Source: a virus. From it: DNA of 38,100 nt. A program made the translations under genes and the position numbers. This document shows positions 7,469 through 16,700 of this stretch, piece by piece. The stretch spans positions 1-38,100 of the IMG/VR virus record IMGVR_UViG_3300042503_001614, one strand, 5' to 3'. The notes below the pieces were generated by a model. It did no database searches. It saw only the letters and a program-made list of their open reading frames with translations, and was not told the DNA's origin. How positions within the stretch are numbered: the first letter of the stretch is position 1; every line of letters begins with the position of its first letter.

Positions 7469-8806
7469 ATGAGTGAAACATATAAACCAAATAAAGGAAT
7501 GAAGATCGAAGCCGAACGAGGTCTTGCTTGGAAAGAGGAAGGAAAAAAGGGAGGCACAAGGATCGGATTGATCAGAGCCAGACAAATAGCGCGAGGAGAA
7601 AATTTATCTGAAGATACCGTCAAAAGAATGTACTCTTTTTTTTCTCGGCATGAGGTCAATAAAAAAGCAGAAGGTTTCGAGCCTGATGAAGAAGGATATC
7701 CCTCTCCAAGTCGTGTTGCGTGGGCACTTTGGGGAGGCGATCCCGGATTTGTTTGGAGCAAAAATATAGTCGAAAAATTAAAGAAAGAAAATGAACAAAG
7801 AGGAATGAAGATGGAAATAATCAAACGCGAACTTCTCCTTTCAAAAGGATATGGAGAATATGAGAATGAAGAATATGAGCAGGAAGAGATCAACGACATA
7901 TGGAGTTTTGTCGTATCGACTCCCGAGGTTGATCGATACGGAACAATCATTATGCCGAGTGGTATCGACTATTCTGCATTCATGAACAATCCTGTCGTGC
8001 TTGCCCAGCATGAGTCTGAAAAGTGGCCAGTCGGCAGGTGTTTAGGTTTTGCAATGAATGGAGAAAATCTGGAAGCCACATTACAAGTCGAATGCATCAC
8101 AGAAGATGGAAGGACTCTCAACAAGTTGATCAATGCGGGATTTGTAAGAGCGGTTTCTGTCGGGATCATTCCTCTCGAAACTGAAGAACAAAATATCGAT
8201 GGAAGCAAAGTTACAGTTTATACAAAAAGTGAATTGGTTGAATTCTCGATAGTGTCGGTGCCAGCAAACCGAACCGCCTTGATCAAGAGATCGATCAATC
8301 AGGATATTTCAAACATCATATCAAAATACAAAAAGGAAAAGCGAATGTTAACCCCAGAAATCGAAGCAAAGATTCAAGATGAACTTTTGCCAGCAATTCA
8401 GGAAGCAATCGCAACCGAGGTCACCAATCTTGGTTTCACTCCAGAGGAAGCAACAGCATCGGCTCTTGCTTTTATCGCGGGAGGAGCCGAAGCAATGTTA
8501 ATGGCATTGAAAGGAGAATCAGTTGATACTGAAGATCAGGTTGATGAACCCCCAGTTGCGGAACCACCAGTTGAGGTCGTAAGCGAATCTTCCGCTCCAA
8601 GCGTTGAGGCAAACTACGATCCTGTTGAGAAGAGAGTAGGAAAAAAGATTTCCGCTTCGACTCAAGCGCAGATCAAGGAAGGCATGACAAAGATCAAAGA
8701 AGGATATAAAATGATTGACAATGCAGTCGCTATCGATATGCAGAGATCAATTCAACTTAACATCCCCACAAGAAAAACAATTGACGAATTATTGGAAATC
8801 ATCTAA
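7469..8806 (+). CDS. Conserved phage domain + HK97-type prohead protease + scaffold, one polypeptide
   Basis: 445 residues in three parts. Residues 1 to about 108 are a small phage domain I recognise only as a conserved unknown (MYSFFSRHEVNKK, GYPSPSRVAWALWGGDPG). Residues about 115-290 are an HK97-type prohead maturation protease: SFVVSTPEVDRYGTIIMP, QHESEKWPVG with the likely catalytic His, and RAVSVGIIP with the likely catalytic Ser. Residues about 293-445 are acidic and helical (EIEAKIQDELLPAIQEA onwards) and fit a scaffold or delta domain. Maturation by cleavage of capsid N-termini is the known family role. Two in-frame internal ATGs with ribosome-site-like sequence may give shorter products (separate entries). 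Confidence 0.87.
   Translation: MSETYKPNKGMKIEAERGLAWKEEGKKGGTRIGLIRARQIARGENLSEDTVKRMYSFFSRHEVNKKAEGFEPDEEGYPSPSRVAWALWGGDPGFVWSKNIVEKLKKENEQRGMKMEIIKRELLLSKGYGEYENEEYEQEEINDIWSFVVSTPEVDRYGTIIMPSGIDYSAFMNNPVVLAQHESEKWPVGRCLGFAMNGENLEATLQVECITEDGRTLNKLINAGFVRAVSVGIIPLETEEQNIDGSKVTVYTKSELVEFSIVSVPANRTALIKRSINQDISNIISKYKKEKRMLTPEIEAKIQDELLPAIQEAIATEVTNLGFTPEEATASALAFIAGGAEAMLMALKGESVDTEDQVDEPPVAEPPVEVVSESSAPSVEANYDPVEKRVGKKISASTQAQIKEGMTKIKEGYKMIDNAVAIDMQRSIQLNIPTRKTIDELLEII
7811..8806 (+). CDS. Possible internally started protease-scaffold form
   Basis: An in-frame ATG at 7811 begins MEIIKRELLLSKG, exactly at the join between the N-terminal domain and the protease. AAAGAGGA at 7797-7804 precedes it by six bases, a good distance for ribosome binding. 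Another ATG lies at 7805. If used, it gives a protease-scaffold protein without the N-terminal domain. It is supported only by the start context and the domain boundary. Confidence 0.35.
   Translation: MEIIKRELLLSKGYGEYENEEYEQEEINDIWSFVVSTPEVDRYGTIIMPSGIDYSAFMNNPVVLAQHESEKWPVGRCLGFAMNGENLEATLQVECITEDGRTLNKLINAGFVRAVSVGIIPLETEEQNIDGSKVTVYTKSELVEFSIVSVPANRTALIKRSINQDISNIISKYKKEKRMLTPEIEAKIQDELLPAIQEAIATEVTNLGFTPEEATASALAFIAGGAEAMLMALKGESVDTEDQVDEPPVAEPPVEVVSESSAPSVEANYDPVEKRVGKKISASTQAQIKEGMTKIKEGYKMIDNAVAIDMQRSIQLNIPTRKTIDELLEII
8345..8806 (+). CDS. Possible nested scaffold protein
   Basis: An in-frame ATG at 8345 opens a 153-residue acidic, helical segment (MLTPEIEAKIQDELL...) just after the protease domain. 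AAAAAGGAAAAGCGA stands directly upstream and could bind the ribosome. Nested in-frame scaffold genes inside protease genes are known, for example C/Nu3 in lambda. The layout here suggests the same trick. It is not proven, as scaffold could also come only from the full protein. Confidence 0.45.
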   Translation: MLTPEIEAKIQDELLPAIQEAIATEVTNLGFTPEEATASALAFIAGGAEAMLMALKGESVDTEDQVDEPPVAEPPVEVVSESSAPSVEANYDPVEKRVGKKISASTQAQIKEGMTKIKEGYKMIDNAVAIDMQRSIQLNIPTRKTIDELLEII

Positions 8807-8816
8807 AGGAATAACA

Positions 8817-10028
8817 ATGGAAAATTTTGTAGTATCAAAAGATCAGTTGAAAGAATTGGTCGATAGAAAAGTTGGAGATACATTGAAGGCAAGCAAGCCG
8901 ATTACGACTCCAGCAAATAATGGCGTTGGGTATATCAAGGTTAAAAATGAATACGATGTCCAAGCAGAGAAGGCGAGAATCGCTGCGGACTTTATCATGG
9001 CGAGACATAAAGGTCTTGAAGGTGTAGCCGATGAAATTTCTCGTAAAGCAAATGAGAAATTTGGATATCAAAAAAGAGCAAATTTCAATACTGGAAATTC
9101 TGCTCAGGGTGGTGCATTGGTTCCCGAGTTTTGGTCAGACGATATTCAATCATATACCGACACTTATGGATATGCACGAGCGATGGCAAAGGTCTATCCA
9201 ATGAGAGGCAAAACTGAAAAGTTGACAAGCAGTGGTGCCTTCACTGGTGGCGTTGTAGCGGAAGGCAGTTCGTTGACTCTTACCGACTCAACCAACTTCT
9301 TTACATCGACATCACTCACTGCTAAAAAACTCGTAGCCGGAGCGATCATATCTGAAGAAGAACTTCAAGATGCAACACCAGCATTCTACGACTATGTTAC
9401 AAATGGTCTTGCTCGCGCTCTTGCCGAGACTGAAGACAAACAGTATTTCAATGGCGATGGTATATCTCCAAACTTTACTGGTTTGATTGGAACAAGCGGA
9501 ACAACCGTAACTTTCCAAGGTGGATCTTCAACTTCTGGAAAAGATACTTTCGCAGAGATTTCTTGGAAAGATCTGATCAACTTGCGCTTGTCGATCAACT
9601 CTTCAGTTGGAGCAAATGGTGCCTTCGTCGTTCCGCAATCTGTATTCGGTTTCCTTATGAAAGAAACTGACTCAGTAAATGGCCGTCCTATTTTTGACAT
9701 GGTCAAACCTATGGATGTACCAGCAATCGGCATGACCGCTCTTGAAGGAAATACATATGTATCAATCACCGGTCGTCCTTTACATGTGGTCCCAGACGCT
9801 CTCTTCCCAACATCGGCAGCAAGTAAAGCATCGGCAATTTATTGCGACTTTGCTCAGTTTACAGTCATGGGTATTCGTGAAGATATTTCGATCAATGAAT
9901 ACAAAGAATACTTTGGTGCTGTCGGTTTAGGCGGTTCTCATCAGAAGGGTATCGAAGTTGTTGAACGAGTGGCGTTTGCTTTCCCTGCTCCAAGTGCGAT
10001 TGGTATCTTGAAGACATCAGCATCCTAA
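8817..10028 (+). CDS. Major capsid protein, HK97 fold
   Basis: 403 residues from ATG 8817, with AAAGGA at 8805-8810 as the ribosome site. It forms the icosahedral shell. The N-terminal ~110 residues are charged and probably include the part cut off by the protease. The mature-looking core starts near GGALVPEFWSDDI, followed by the E-loop region (MRGKTEKLTSSGAF), the spine helix (EELQDATPAFYDYVTNGLARALAETED) and domain A strands (GAFVVPQSVFGFL, GRPLHVVPDALFP). Its place after the protease/scaffold gene supports the call. Confidence 0.92.
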   Translation: MENFVVSKDQLKELVDRKVGDTLKASKPITTPANNGVGYIKVKNEYDVQAEKARIAADFIMARHKGLEGVADEISRKANEKFGYQKRANFNTGNSAQGGALVPEFWSDDIQSYTDTYGYARAMAKVYPMRGKTEKLTSSGAFTGGVVAEGSSLTLTDSTNFFTSTSLTAKKLVAGAIISEEELQDATPAFYDYVTNGLARALAETEDKQYFNGDGISPNFTGLIGTSGTTVTFQGGSSTSGKDTFAEISWKDLINLRLSINSSVGANGAFVVPQSVFGFLMKETDSVNGRPIFDMVKPMDVPAIGMTALEGNTYVSITGRPLHVVPDALFPTSAASKASAIYCDFAQFTVMGIREDISINEYKEYFGAVGLGGSHQKGIEVVERVAFAFPAPSAIGILKTSAS

Positions 10029-10039
10029 GAGGTAATCAA

Positions 10040-10204
10040 ATGTTAGTAGATATCATTCTTCTTTCCAACTGGAACGGTTTGACAATCGGACAAACGACTC
10101 AGGTTACTGAAGACATTGCAACCGAATTGATCAACAAAGCGATTGGAAAGAAAGTCGAAACAATCAAACCAAAAAAAGAACAATCAAAACCAGTGAGCAA
10201 ATAA
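10040..10204 (+). CDS. Small protein after capsid, unknown
   Basis: 54 residues. It starts with ATG behind AAGAGGTAATCAA and ends one base before the next ATG region. It begins MLVDIILLSNWNGLTIGQT and ends with a Lys-rich tail. Its size, position and GL-x-IGQ-type start resemble small proteins found between capsid and connector genes in HK97-like phages, but I do not recognise the family. It is tightly packed in the head operon, so it is probably translated. Confidence 0.6.
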   Translation: MLVDIILLSNWNGLTIGQTTQVTEDIATELINKAIGKKVETIKPKKEQSKPVSK

Positions 10205-10205
10205 A

Positions 10206-10832
10206 ATGTCCTATACAAGCGAATATCCAAGGCAATTTGAATATGTCTTTTCTTTTTTGAATCTGGAAGTTAATGGCGATCCAACGGCTGAAGATATCGC
10301 CTTGTATAACTGGTTTGATAATATGATTGAAATCTGTTACGGGGAGGCTGAAAACTATTGTGGTCAACCTCTCCGGAACGGAGTTGTCGATTTCCGTTTT
10401 GATATTCAAAAAACAAAAAAGGGATTCGAAGAGAATCATTGTTGGAAATATATCCCTTACTATGCCGGCACAAGTCTTCAATCTCTACAGCATCGGGAAA
10501 ATGAGTTTGCATCTTTTCAAAATGTCAACGCAAATGATTATTCTTGGAGCAGTGAGTCGTATGGTCATTACATTGTGATACGCAATCTTACAAAAGGTCA
10601 GGTCAAGGCAACATTGTCGACTGGCTTTACTGATGCTAACATGCCAAGATCTATTCTCCAAGGAATTGCCGAGATGGTTTCTTTAATTTACAAACAATCT
10701 CCACAAGGCGGTAATTGGTTTGGTTTATCTTCCGTATCAACTGGTGGAGCAGGTCAGAATGTATCGTCGTCACTCAAGACAGAGATCGACTGGAAAAAGT
10801 ATTTCAATGCGTATGTAATCCCTACGGTGTAA
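10206..10832 (+). CDS. Head-tail connector (gp6-like) protein
   Basis: 208 residues, located where the first connector of HK97-like phages normally sits. The N-terminal ~55 residues are helical (DPTAEDIALYNWFDNMIEICYGEAENYCGQPL), matching the helix-loop-helix start of gp6/gp15-type adaptors. A beta-rich middle follows, then a closing helix (PRSILQGIAEMVSLIYKQSP), which is typical of the family. It would dock to the portal ring and seal the packaged head. The middle insertion makes it longer than the usual ~100 residues. Confidence 0.65.
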   Translation: MSYTSEYPRQFEYVFSFLNLEVNGDPTAEDIALYNWFDNMIEICYGEAENYCGQPLRNGVVDFRFDIQKTKKGFEENHCWKYIPYYAGTSLQSLQHRENEFASFQNVNANDYSWSSESYGHYIVIRNLTKGQVKATLSTGFTDANMPRSILQGIAEMVSLIYKQSPQGGNWFGLSSVSTGGAGQNVSSSLKTEIDWKKYFNAYVIPTV

Positions 10833-10834
10833 AA

Positions 10835-11314
10835 ATGTCGATGCTTGATCTTACAAAAGTTTATGAAAAGATTGCACACTCGATCGCTGCCGATCTCCAA
10901 ATGTATATTGGACTAAACATGGTCAAGACAAACTTTGACTTTTCAAAATTGAAATCAACAGCGGAAAAGAAAAATCCAAATACTGGAAAAGGAACGTTGA
11001 GAATTCAAAGCGGTAATCTCTTCAGATCTTTTTCTCCAAAAAGAAAAGACTCAGGAAATATCTTGGATATCAAGACAACGAAAGAAGGATTGACAATGCG
11101 ATATGGATCAAGTATTGTTTATGCCGCTATTCATGAGTTTGGAGGCAAAGCGGGTAAAAATGGAAGCGCAGTCATTCCGGCCAGACCTTACTTTGGACCA
11201 GCAATTGAAGAGTGGAAAAAAGAAAGGATGAATGAAACGATATCAGAGGCAAAACAGGAAATCATTGAAGGAGTAAGAAAATGGCTCGCGAGTCAAAAGC
11301 AATCGAAGAAATAA
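10835..11314 (+). CDS. Virion morphogenesis (Mu gpG / HK97 gp10-like) protein
   Basis: 159 residues from ATG 10835; an ATG six bases later is also possible. Pattern: GTLRIQSGNLFRSFSP, then MRYGSSIVYAAIHEFGGKAG, then VIPARPYFGPAIEEW. The SGxLxxS, YAxxHEFG and xARPYxGP string is characteristic of Mu gpG-type and HK97 gp10-like tail-completion proteins. It acts at the head-tail junction. It overlaps the next gene by 34 bases. Confidence 0.75.
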   Translation: MSMLDLTKVYEKIAHSIAADLQMYIGLNMVKTNFDFSKLKSTAEKKNPNTGKGTLRIQSGNLFRSFSPKRKDSGNILDIKTTKEGLTMRYGSSIVYAAIHEFGGKAGKNGSAVIPARPYFGPAIEEWKKERMNETISEAKQEIIEGVRKWLASQKQSKK

Positions 11315-11742
11315 TATACAAACTGAGCACCTTGTCTGGAATCAGAGTTTATGAACAAGTCATGATTGATAAGTGGAACGCATATCAATTTGATTACATT
11401 GGAATGCTTGGAACAGAAGACGCAAGGGAGATCGTTTCTCTTGAAGACGATTCCGCTTTCAATAATAGAGGTGTATTGAATTTCTATTTATTGGTTGGGG
11501 CTCAAGTCAAAAAACAAAATAATGGAAAAGCAAATCTTCGGAATGTACTCGCGACAAATGTTGAGAAGATCGAAAACAATCTTTCAAATTTCACTCCCGA
11601 AAGATATGTATCGAATTATGAGAATACATACTTTTCTCCTTTGCAGTTTGTAAACTCGCAAGCAATCACATATAACGAAGATGAAACAAAAGGAATATCC
11701 CTCGTTCAGTTTAGATGTTTTTACTACAAGGCAAATTCATGA
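11281..11742 (+). CDS. Probable tail terminator / neck protein
   Basis: 153 residues, placed between the gp10-like protein and the glycosyltransferase and tail tube genes. It starts with a helix (SKAIEEIIYKLSTLSGIRVYEQ), then mixed strands with LNFYLLVGAQVKK and a helix NLRNVLATNVEKIENNL, and ends with a strand (LVQFRCFYYKAN). This order and size fit tail terminators (lambda gpU-like), which cap the tail tube. The call rests on position and general pattern only. Confidence 0.5.
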   Translation: MARESKAIEEIIYKLSTLSGIRVYEQVMIDKWNAYQFDYIGMLGTEDAREIVSLEDDSAFNNRGVLNFYLLVGAQVKKQNNGKANLRNVLATNVEKIENNLSNFTPERYVSNYENTYFSPLQFVNSQAITYNEDETKGISLVQFRCFYYKANS

Positions 11743-12419
11743 AACTATCTTGCTGCGTGATCTATACCAAAGGTGACGATCTGATATCTTGGAGAAAATC
11801 TCTTCCAGTCGATAATGTTGAAGTGGTCGCTCTCGAAGTTAGATTCGACTCTTCTCTTGAAGAGATAAAAGAAGAAGTGATCGGACTCACTGATACTTTG
11901 AAAGGTCTTGCGATTACATTTCCAAATCAGGAAGACCATTTCGATTTCTCGCTTTGTCGGAATATCTTGGATAAGTATGCCGATGGTGATTGGATCTTCC
12001 ATCTTGATTCTGATGAACGACTTGCCATCCCGCATGATGAATTTTGGGATTTCCTCAACGCAGTTGATCAAGCCGGTGCCGATGCTGCTTACGTTTCCAT
12101 AGCAGGCATAACGAAAGAGAAAAAAACAAACGATATGTGCGAGCAGAGATACAATCTTGCAAATATGAGACTCCATAGAAAGTCATCAGGACTCAAGTGG
12201 AGCGGGATATGTCACGAGGTACTTGATATATCGGAAGGCGGGATCACAACCGCAGATACAGATATCTTGATCTATCACAAAGGTTACTCGATCGAAGATC
12301 AAGACTTTCAAAAAAAGTTGACACGAAACGCGAAATTGCTGGTTCGCGAATATATGAGAGAGAAGTCGGAGAGAAATTGGAAATACTTAGTTAGAACTTT
12401 TTCTTTAATCAAAACATGA
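11739..12419 (+). CDS. Family 2-like glycosyltransferase
   Basis: 226 residues from ATG 11739, overlapping the previous stop by four bases. It begins with a Rossmann-like strand (KLSCCVIYTKG). It then carries FSLCRNILDKYADGDWIFHLDSDERL, where HLDSDE is the DxD-type metal and sugar-nucleotide site of GT2 enzymes. RNILDKYADGDWI is the usual helix before it. Later NMRLHRKSSGLKWSGICHEVL matches the RLFR..W.G..HE pattern of small GT2 proteins. It would move a sugar onto a protein, glycan or DNA base. Its place between neck and tail tube genes suggests a virion protein target (inference). Confidence 0.75.
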   Translation: MKLSCCVIYTKGDDLISWRKSLPVDNVEVVALEVRFDSSLEEIKEEVIGLTDTLKGLAITFPNQEDHFDFSLCRNILDKYADGDWIFHLDSDERLAIPHDEFWDFLNAVDQAGADAAYVSIAGITKEKKTNDMCEQRYNLANMRLHRKSSGLKWSGICHEVLDISEGGITTADTDILIYHKGYSIEDQDFQKKLTRNAKLLVREYMREKSERNWKYLVRTFSLIKT

Positions 12420-12429
12420 AGGTAATAAA

Positions 12430-12978
12430 ATGGTAGTTGGAGGCGCAAACCAATCGGTCTTTTTCACCGCAAGTGAAACAGCAAACTCGGTGGGAACGAC
12501 CGCTCGTTATACAATGACGCGAAAGATCAAGACATCCTTGACTCGCACTTCTTTTACAATCGATCAGAATGAAGACTCGGAAGATTTGTCAACATTCCTT
12601 GATCTATACGCACCAAAAAATCAGGCGGCTCCTGATACTGGAGAATATGAAAACGGAGAGCGTTTCAATTCTGGAAATGCATCTTCACCAACTTTGCTTC
12701 AAATAATTTACGGAGGTGTCGATCCTTCAAACAATAAACGCAAGGTTGTTTTGATGCTTTGTAAATTGATGCAAGACTCAGGCTCTTTCGATCAGGAATC
12801 AGGTAAGTATACAAAACCAAAAGTGAGTGGCGATGTGGTCAACCCAGAGGTTGACATCACAGTAGCGGCAACTTATTTTGATGGTAACCTTGTCAGCTCA
12901 ACCCAAGCGGCAGCGGTCACGATCCCCAAACTTTACGGCTACAAAGAAGTTTGGATTCCCGTTCCAGCAACAGCATAA
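12430..12978 (+). CDS. Major tail tube protein
   Basis: 182 residues directly upstream of the tail chaperones and tape measure, the usual tail-tube position. It is preceded by GAAGGTAATAAA. It is beta-rich with Thr/Ser runs (TARYTMTRKIKTSLTRTSFTI), a helix LSTFLDLYAP, a strand block RKVVLMLCKLM and a C-terminal VDITVAATYFDG. This is plausible for a gpV/HK97-type tube subunit, which stacks in rings to form the long flexible tail. A strong hairpin follows the gene, as expected for a highly expressed structural protein. Confidence 0.7.
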   Translation: MVVGGANQSVFFTASETANSVGTTARYTMTRKIKTSLTRTSFTIDQNEDSEDLSTFLDLYAPKNQAAPDTGEYENGERFNSGNASSPTLLQIIYGGVDPSNNKRKVVLMLCKLMQDSGSFDQESGKYTKPKVSGDVVNPEVDITVAATYFDGNLVSSTQAAAVTIPKLYGYKEVWIPVPATA

Positions 12979-12983
12979 AAAAG

Positions 12984-13003
12984 GGGAGGTCAAAAGACCT
13001 CCC
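12984..13003 (+). terminator. Hairpin after tail tube gene
   Basis: Perfect 8-bp stem GGGAGGTC / GACCTCCC with an AAAA loop, followed by ATAATTTTC. It sits six bases after the tail tube stop. It probably lowers, but does not abolish, transcription into the tail chaperone genes, since no clear promoter follows. Confidence 0.75.
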
Positions 13004-13032
13004 ATAATTTTCAATACAAATGAGGATTCAAG

Positions 13033-13530
13033 ATGAAACTCTATCACAATGGAAAAGAATACGAAGTCGTTCTCTTCACCAAATTAACCCCAGCACTTTA
13101 TGAAATCGTTACTCCCTCTCTTCAAGAACTCGCCAATACGAGAGGCGCAACCACAGCGGCTGAACAAGAGATCCTTGAAAAGATATTCCAGCATGAAGAT
13201 CTTGCGAAGCGAATTGACCTTACAAAAGGAGCTGAAGCATTTGGAGATATCATGCAAGACTTCAAATTTCAAGAGATTGTCAAGAGCGCATATCTCAAAG
13301 TCAGGAAAAACCTATTTGAGTTTATCAACATTGATTCCGATACGATCCCAAAAATTATAGAATTCGCAAAAAAAGTAATCGATCGTAAAATGATCAACGA
13401 TCCCGATCTTCTGGTTCAGATCGATAGCGATTCATCTTCAGAGTTTTGGATGAATCAAGATATCGATACGATCTTGGATTCACTCAAATTTTTTCGTGAG
13501 ACAGTATGCGGACGAATCAAGTTACTGTGA
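13033..13530 (+). CDS. Tail assembly chaperone (G-like)
   Basis: 165 residues, start ATG with GAGGATTCAAG upstream. It lies between tail tube and tape measure, where long-tailed phages encode the paired G/GT chaperones that hold the tape measure during assembly. The protein is mostly helical after a short strand start (KLYHNGKEYEVVLFTKLTPALYEIV). Near its end the frame contains AAA TTT TTT CGT, and an overlapping +1 frame continues for 91 codons (see 13486-13498 and 13496-13771). This matches the family's habit of making a longer product by ribosomal frameshift. Confidence 0.75.
   Translation: MKLYHNGKEYEVVLFTKLTPALYEIVTPSLQELANTRGATTAAEQEILEKIFQHEDLAKRIDLTKGAEAFGDIMQDFKFQEIVKSAYLKVRKNLFEFINIDSDTIPKIIEFAKKVIDRKMINDPDLLVQIDSDSSSEFWMNQDIDTILDSLKFFRETVCGRIKLL
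13486..13498 (+). other. Candidate programmed frameshift site (+1 or -2)
   Basis: The zero-frame codons are AAA TTT TTT CGT. tRNA-Phe on the second TTT can slip +1 to TTC, which it pairs with at least as well, or -2 along the six-T run. Both moves enter the frame of 13496-13771. That frame has no ATG at all and only a GTG at 13496, which has no purine-rich ribosome site upstream. The joined product would be about 245 residues. Confidence 0.6.
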
Positions 13531-13771
13531 ATTCCTTCTCTCCGAACTCGTTGCCTTCAATGATCCTGAAGACGATGAATATGAAGAGCGGGACGAAGAT
13601 CCAGTTTACTATCTTGGAGATAAACTCTCTGAGTCTTATTGGATATTCAGTGGTGCGGCAAATGGAGATGTCGGAACCTATCTTAAGTTATATTTTGAAA
13701 CTTCAAGAGTTGATGTAATCAAAGCGCTTGCTTACTCTCGTACATTTTACAAACTCCAAAAGAAAAGATAA
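13496..13771 (+). CDS. Tail assembly chaperone, T-like extension
   Basis: An open frame of 91 codons (GTG at 13496 to TAA 13769-13771). It overlaps the end of the G-like chaperone and its stop overlaps the tape measure ATG by one base. It is acidic near the start (NDPEDDEYEERDEDP) and helical after that. No ATG is present in the frame, so it is probably made as the C-terminal part of a G-T fusion by frameshifting. Start at GTG 13496 is the alternative. Size and position match the T domains of lambda-like phages. Confidence 0.65.
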   Translation: MRQYADESSYCEFLLSELVAFNDPEDDEYEERDEDPVYYLGDKLSESYWIFSGAANGDVGTYLKLYFETSRVDVIKALAYSRTFYKLQKKR

Positions 13772-16700
13772 TGGCAAACGATGTCGAACTAAAACTCGGA
13801 CTTGACGCAACCGATCTTCTCAACGGTCTCAACAAAGCGATTGCAGAACTCAACAAAGCAATCGGAACGATCAATGGTACGAAGGTCGATATAAACGAGA
13901 CACCTATCGTAAACGATCTAAACAAGATCCAAGCGGAAGCAAAAGAAACCGGAAAGGTTCTTGATAAAAATTTATCTGCTGGTGCTGCTGGCGGTAGTGG
14001 TCTTGATGCTTTGAAGGGAAAACTCGGTGGCTTCGGAGATATGTTTTCAAAATTGGGAGCAGAGTCGGGAGGTCTTGGCAATGCTTTTCAATCATTGACA
14101 GGAGGAGTCACCTCACTCGTTCCGGGTCTTGGTTCATTGTCGGGAGTTTTGGCGACTGGAGGAATCGCAGCGGGTATAGCCGCAGTTGGAGCGGGTGTAG
14201 CATATTCCATTGATAAAGGCAAAGAATTTGAAACTCAACTCGCTTCGCTCTCTTCCATCACCGGAGTATCAGGACCGGCATTGGATGACCTTGGAGAAAA
14301 AGCAAAAGTCATGGCGGGTAAGTTCGGAACCGATGCCACCGCGAATATCGAATCTTTCAAAACGATCCTTTCAAAACTCGGACCAGATATTGCCAAGAGT
14401 CCCGAGGCACTTAATTCGATGGCAGATTCTGTAAACACTCTTTCGAAAGCGACTGGTGACGATCCCGGCAAAGCAACTGAAGCGTTGACTGGGGCTCTTC
14501 TCCAATTTGGAGTTTCTCTTGACGATCCAGTCAAGGCAGCGGATGCAATGTCGGTTGCAATGAATGTCCTCGCAGCGGGAGCAAAGGAAGGAGCATCAGA
14601 AGTACCCGATGTGGCGGCAGCGATCAATGTGGCGGGTGTTGCCGCTTCAAGTGCGAAGGTATCATTTGAAGAGACGAACTCTGCGATCCAGACTCTTGCC
14701 GCTGGTGGTAAAGTTGGAGCGGAAGCGGGTACATCTTTACGAAATGTTTTGAATACTCTTGGAGCAGGAAGATTCTTGCCAAAAGATACTCAAAAGGAAT
14801 TGAAAGCAGCGGGAGTCGATATCAACAAACTTGGAGACACATCGATATCACTTTCCGAACGATTGCGGGAATTGAATAAGATATCAGGTGACGCAGCACT
14901 CAAGACAAAACTCTTTGGTACCGATGCTGCCGCTGCTGCGATCTTGATCAAGGGAGCAAACGATGGAATGGACGATCTTACAAAAAAGTTGACTGGTACA
15001 AATACCGCATACGATCAAGCCGCAATCAACATGAATACATTTGATGAATCTTTGAATCGGATCAAATCAAATGTCGACAACTTTGCTATTTCATTTTACG
15101 ATGGCATGAAGATGTCGTTTGGAATGTTAGCAGAGTCAACAGGACCAGCAGTTGGGCAACTTATGAATACTCTTGGAGAATGGTTCTCAAGAATGTGGTC
15201 AGTTGTCCAACCGATCCTTGGAGCGCTCGGAGCAATCTTGATGACTGTTATTTCAAATGCGATCAATTTAGTAACGAGCGCTTTGAATTCATTTTATGAG
15301 ATGGCGGTCTATGCATTTGATGGAATCGTTAATGCCTTGCGTCCTTTAGTTGACGCGATCAAGTCGGCTCTTGGAATGGATGGAGAAGCGGGCAAAAGTA
15401 TTGATGTCATGAAGATTCTCCAAGATGTCATGAATGGAGTCGGCATTGTAATTGGTGTCGTGTTTGATGCGATCACCACTCTTGGTAAAATTATTCTTGA
15501 TGTATTGATCGGTGGCTTTACAAATGTAATCAAAGTGATCATAACAGTAGGGGAATGGTTTGCAAAGTTTGGTAAATGGATCGGAGATCTGATCTTGAAG
15601 ATCCCAGGAGTCAAGGCGGTATTTGAAGGGCTCAAGTCTGCATTTGATTCTGTTTACAACTTCTTTGCCAATCTCCCCAAAGTGATCAATGAAGTCCAAG
15701 TTTATTTGAAAGCAATCGGAGGTACCTTCAAACTTGCATTCGAAGTTATTGGACAAGCATTTGATGCCGCTTTGAAATTAGACTTTTCAACAGCGGGAGA
15801 AAAACTAAAGTCGATCTTCAACCCCGACAACTGGAAGCAGGCATTTGGAGCAAGTATGCAATCGGCTCGAAATGAATTGAAACAAACAACCGAAGCGGCA
15901 GCAAAGGCGGGACAAGAATTCAAAACCTTCCAAACGACAACGACTGATGGAACAGTTAAGCCGCCACCGGGAGGAGAAGATGAAGAAAACAAAGGAGAAA
16001 AGAAACAAGCAACGACTCTTGATAAAAGAAAAAAAGCATATCAAGACTACCTCAAAAAATTGGAGAACGATCGGAATACTTATGAGTTGACTCTTGAAGG
16101 AAGTGAGGAAGAGAAGTCGCGAAAAATGAAAGAACGACTCGAAAAAGATAATGAGGCGGCAAGGATCAAACTCAATGAACTTGCTCGGGATATTTCCGAT
16201 ACTACTTTCGATGTCGACACGATCAAGATCAAAGCAGAGCAAGACGAGTCGATGGAAGATGTAAAAGGTTTTTATGTTGGCGAGTATAAAAAACTTCAAG
16301 ATCAACTTGATAAAAATAAAGTCAAGGTCAAGCCAGATCTTTCGTGGAGAGAACCACTCGTTAAAGAACTTGACGAGTTTGTAAAGCAAGCCGATGGAAA
16401 TGCAAAGGAATATGAAAAAGTCGTTGCGGGTATGTTTACCAAACCAGTCAACACCCAGGCAAAACTTGATCAAGCCGAAGCAGACTTTGACAAGATTACA
16501 AATCTTCTCTACGAGCAAAATGTCGAACTTCAAAACAACATCGATCTCGCCAGAAGTATTGGAGATCAGAAGGCGGTCGAAAGTTTAGAAAAGATCAAGG
16601 CAACCAATGCAGAGTCGATCGCAGATACAGAGAGAAGATATTTCAGATTTGTATCAGATTCCAAAAAAGCACTTGATGAAAATTCGATATACTTCCAAGT

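Noticed and set aside
12984-13003. Hairpin as an operator instead of a terminator
   Set aside because: A perfect GC-rich stem with a short A loop directly after a structural gene fits a terminator or transcript-stabilising hairpin better.
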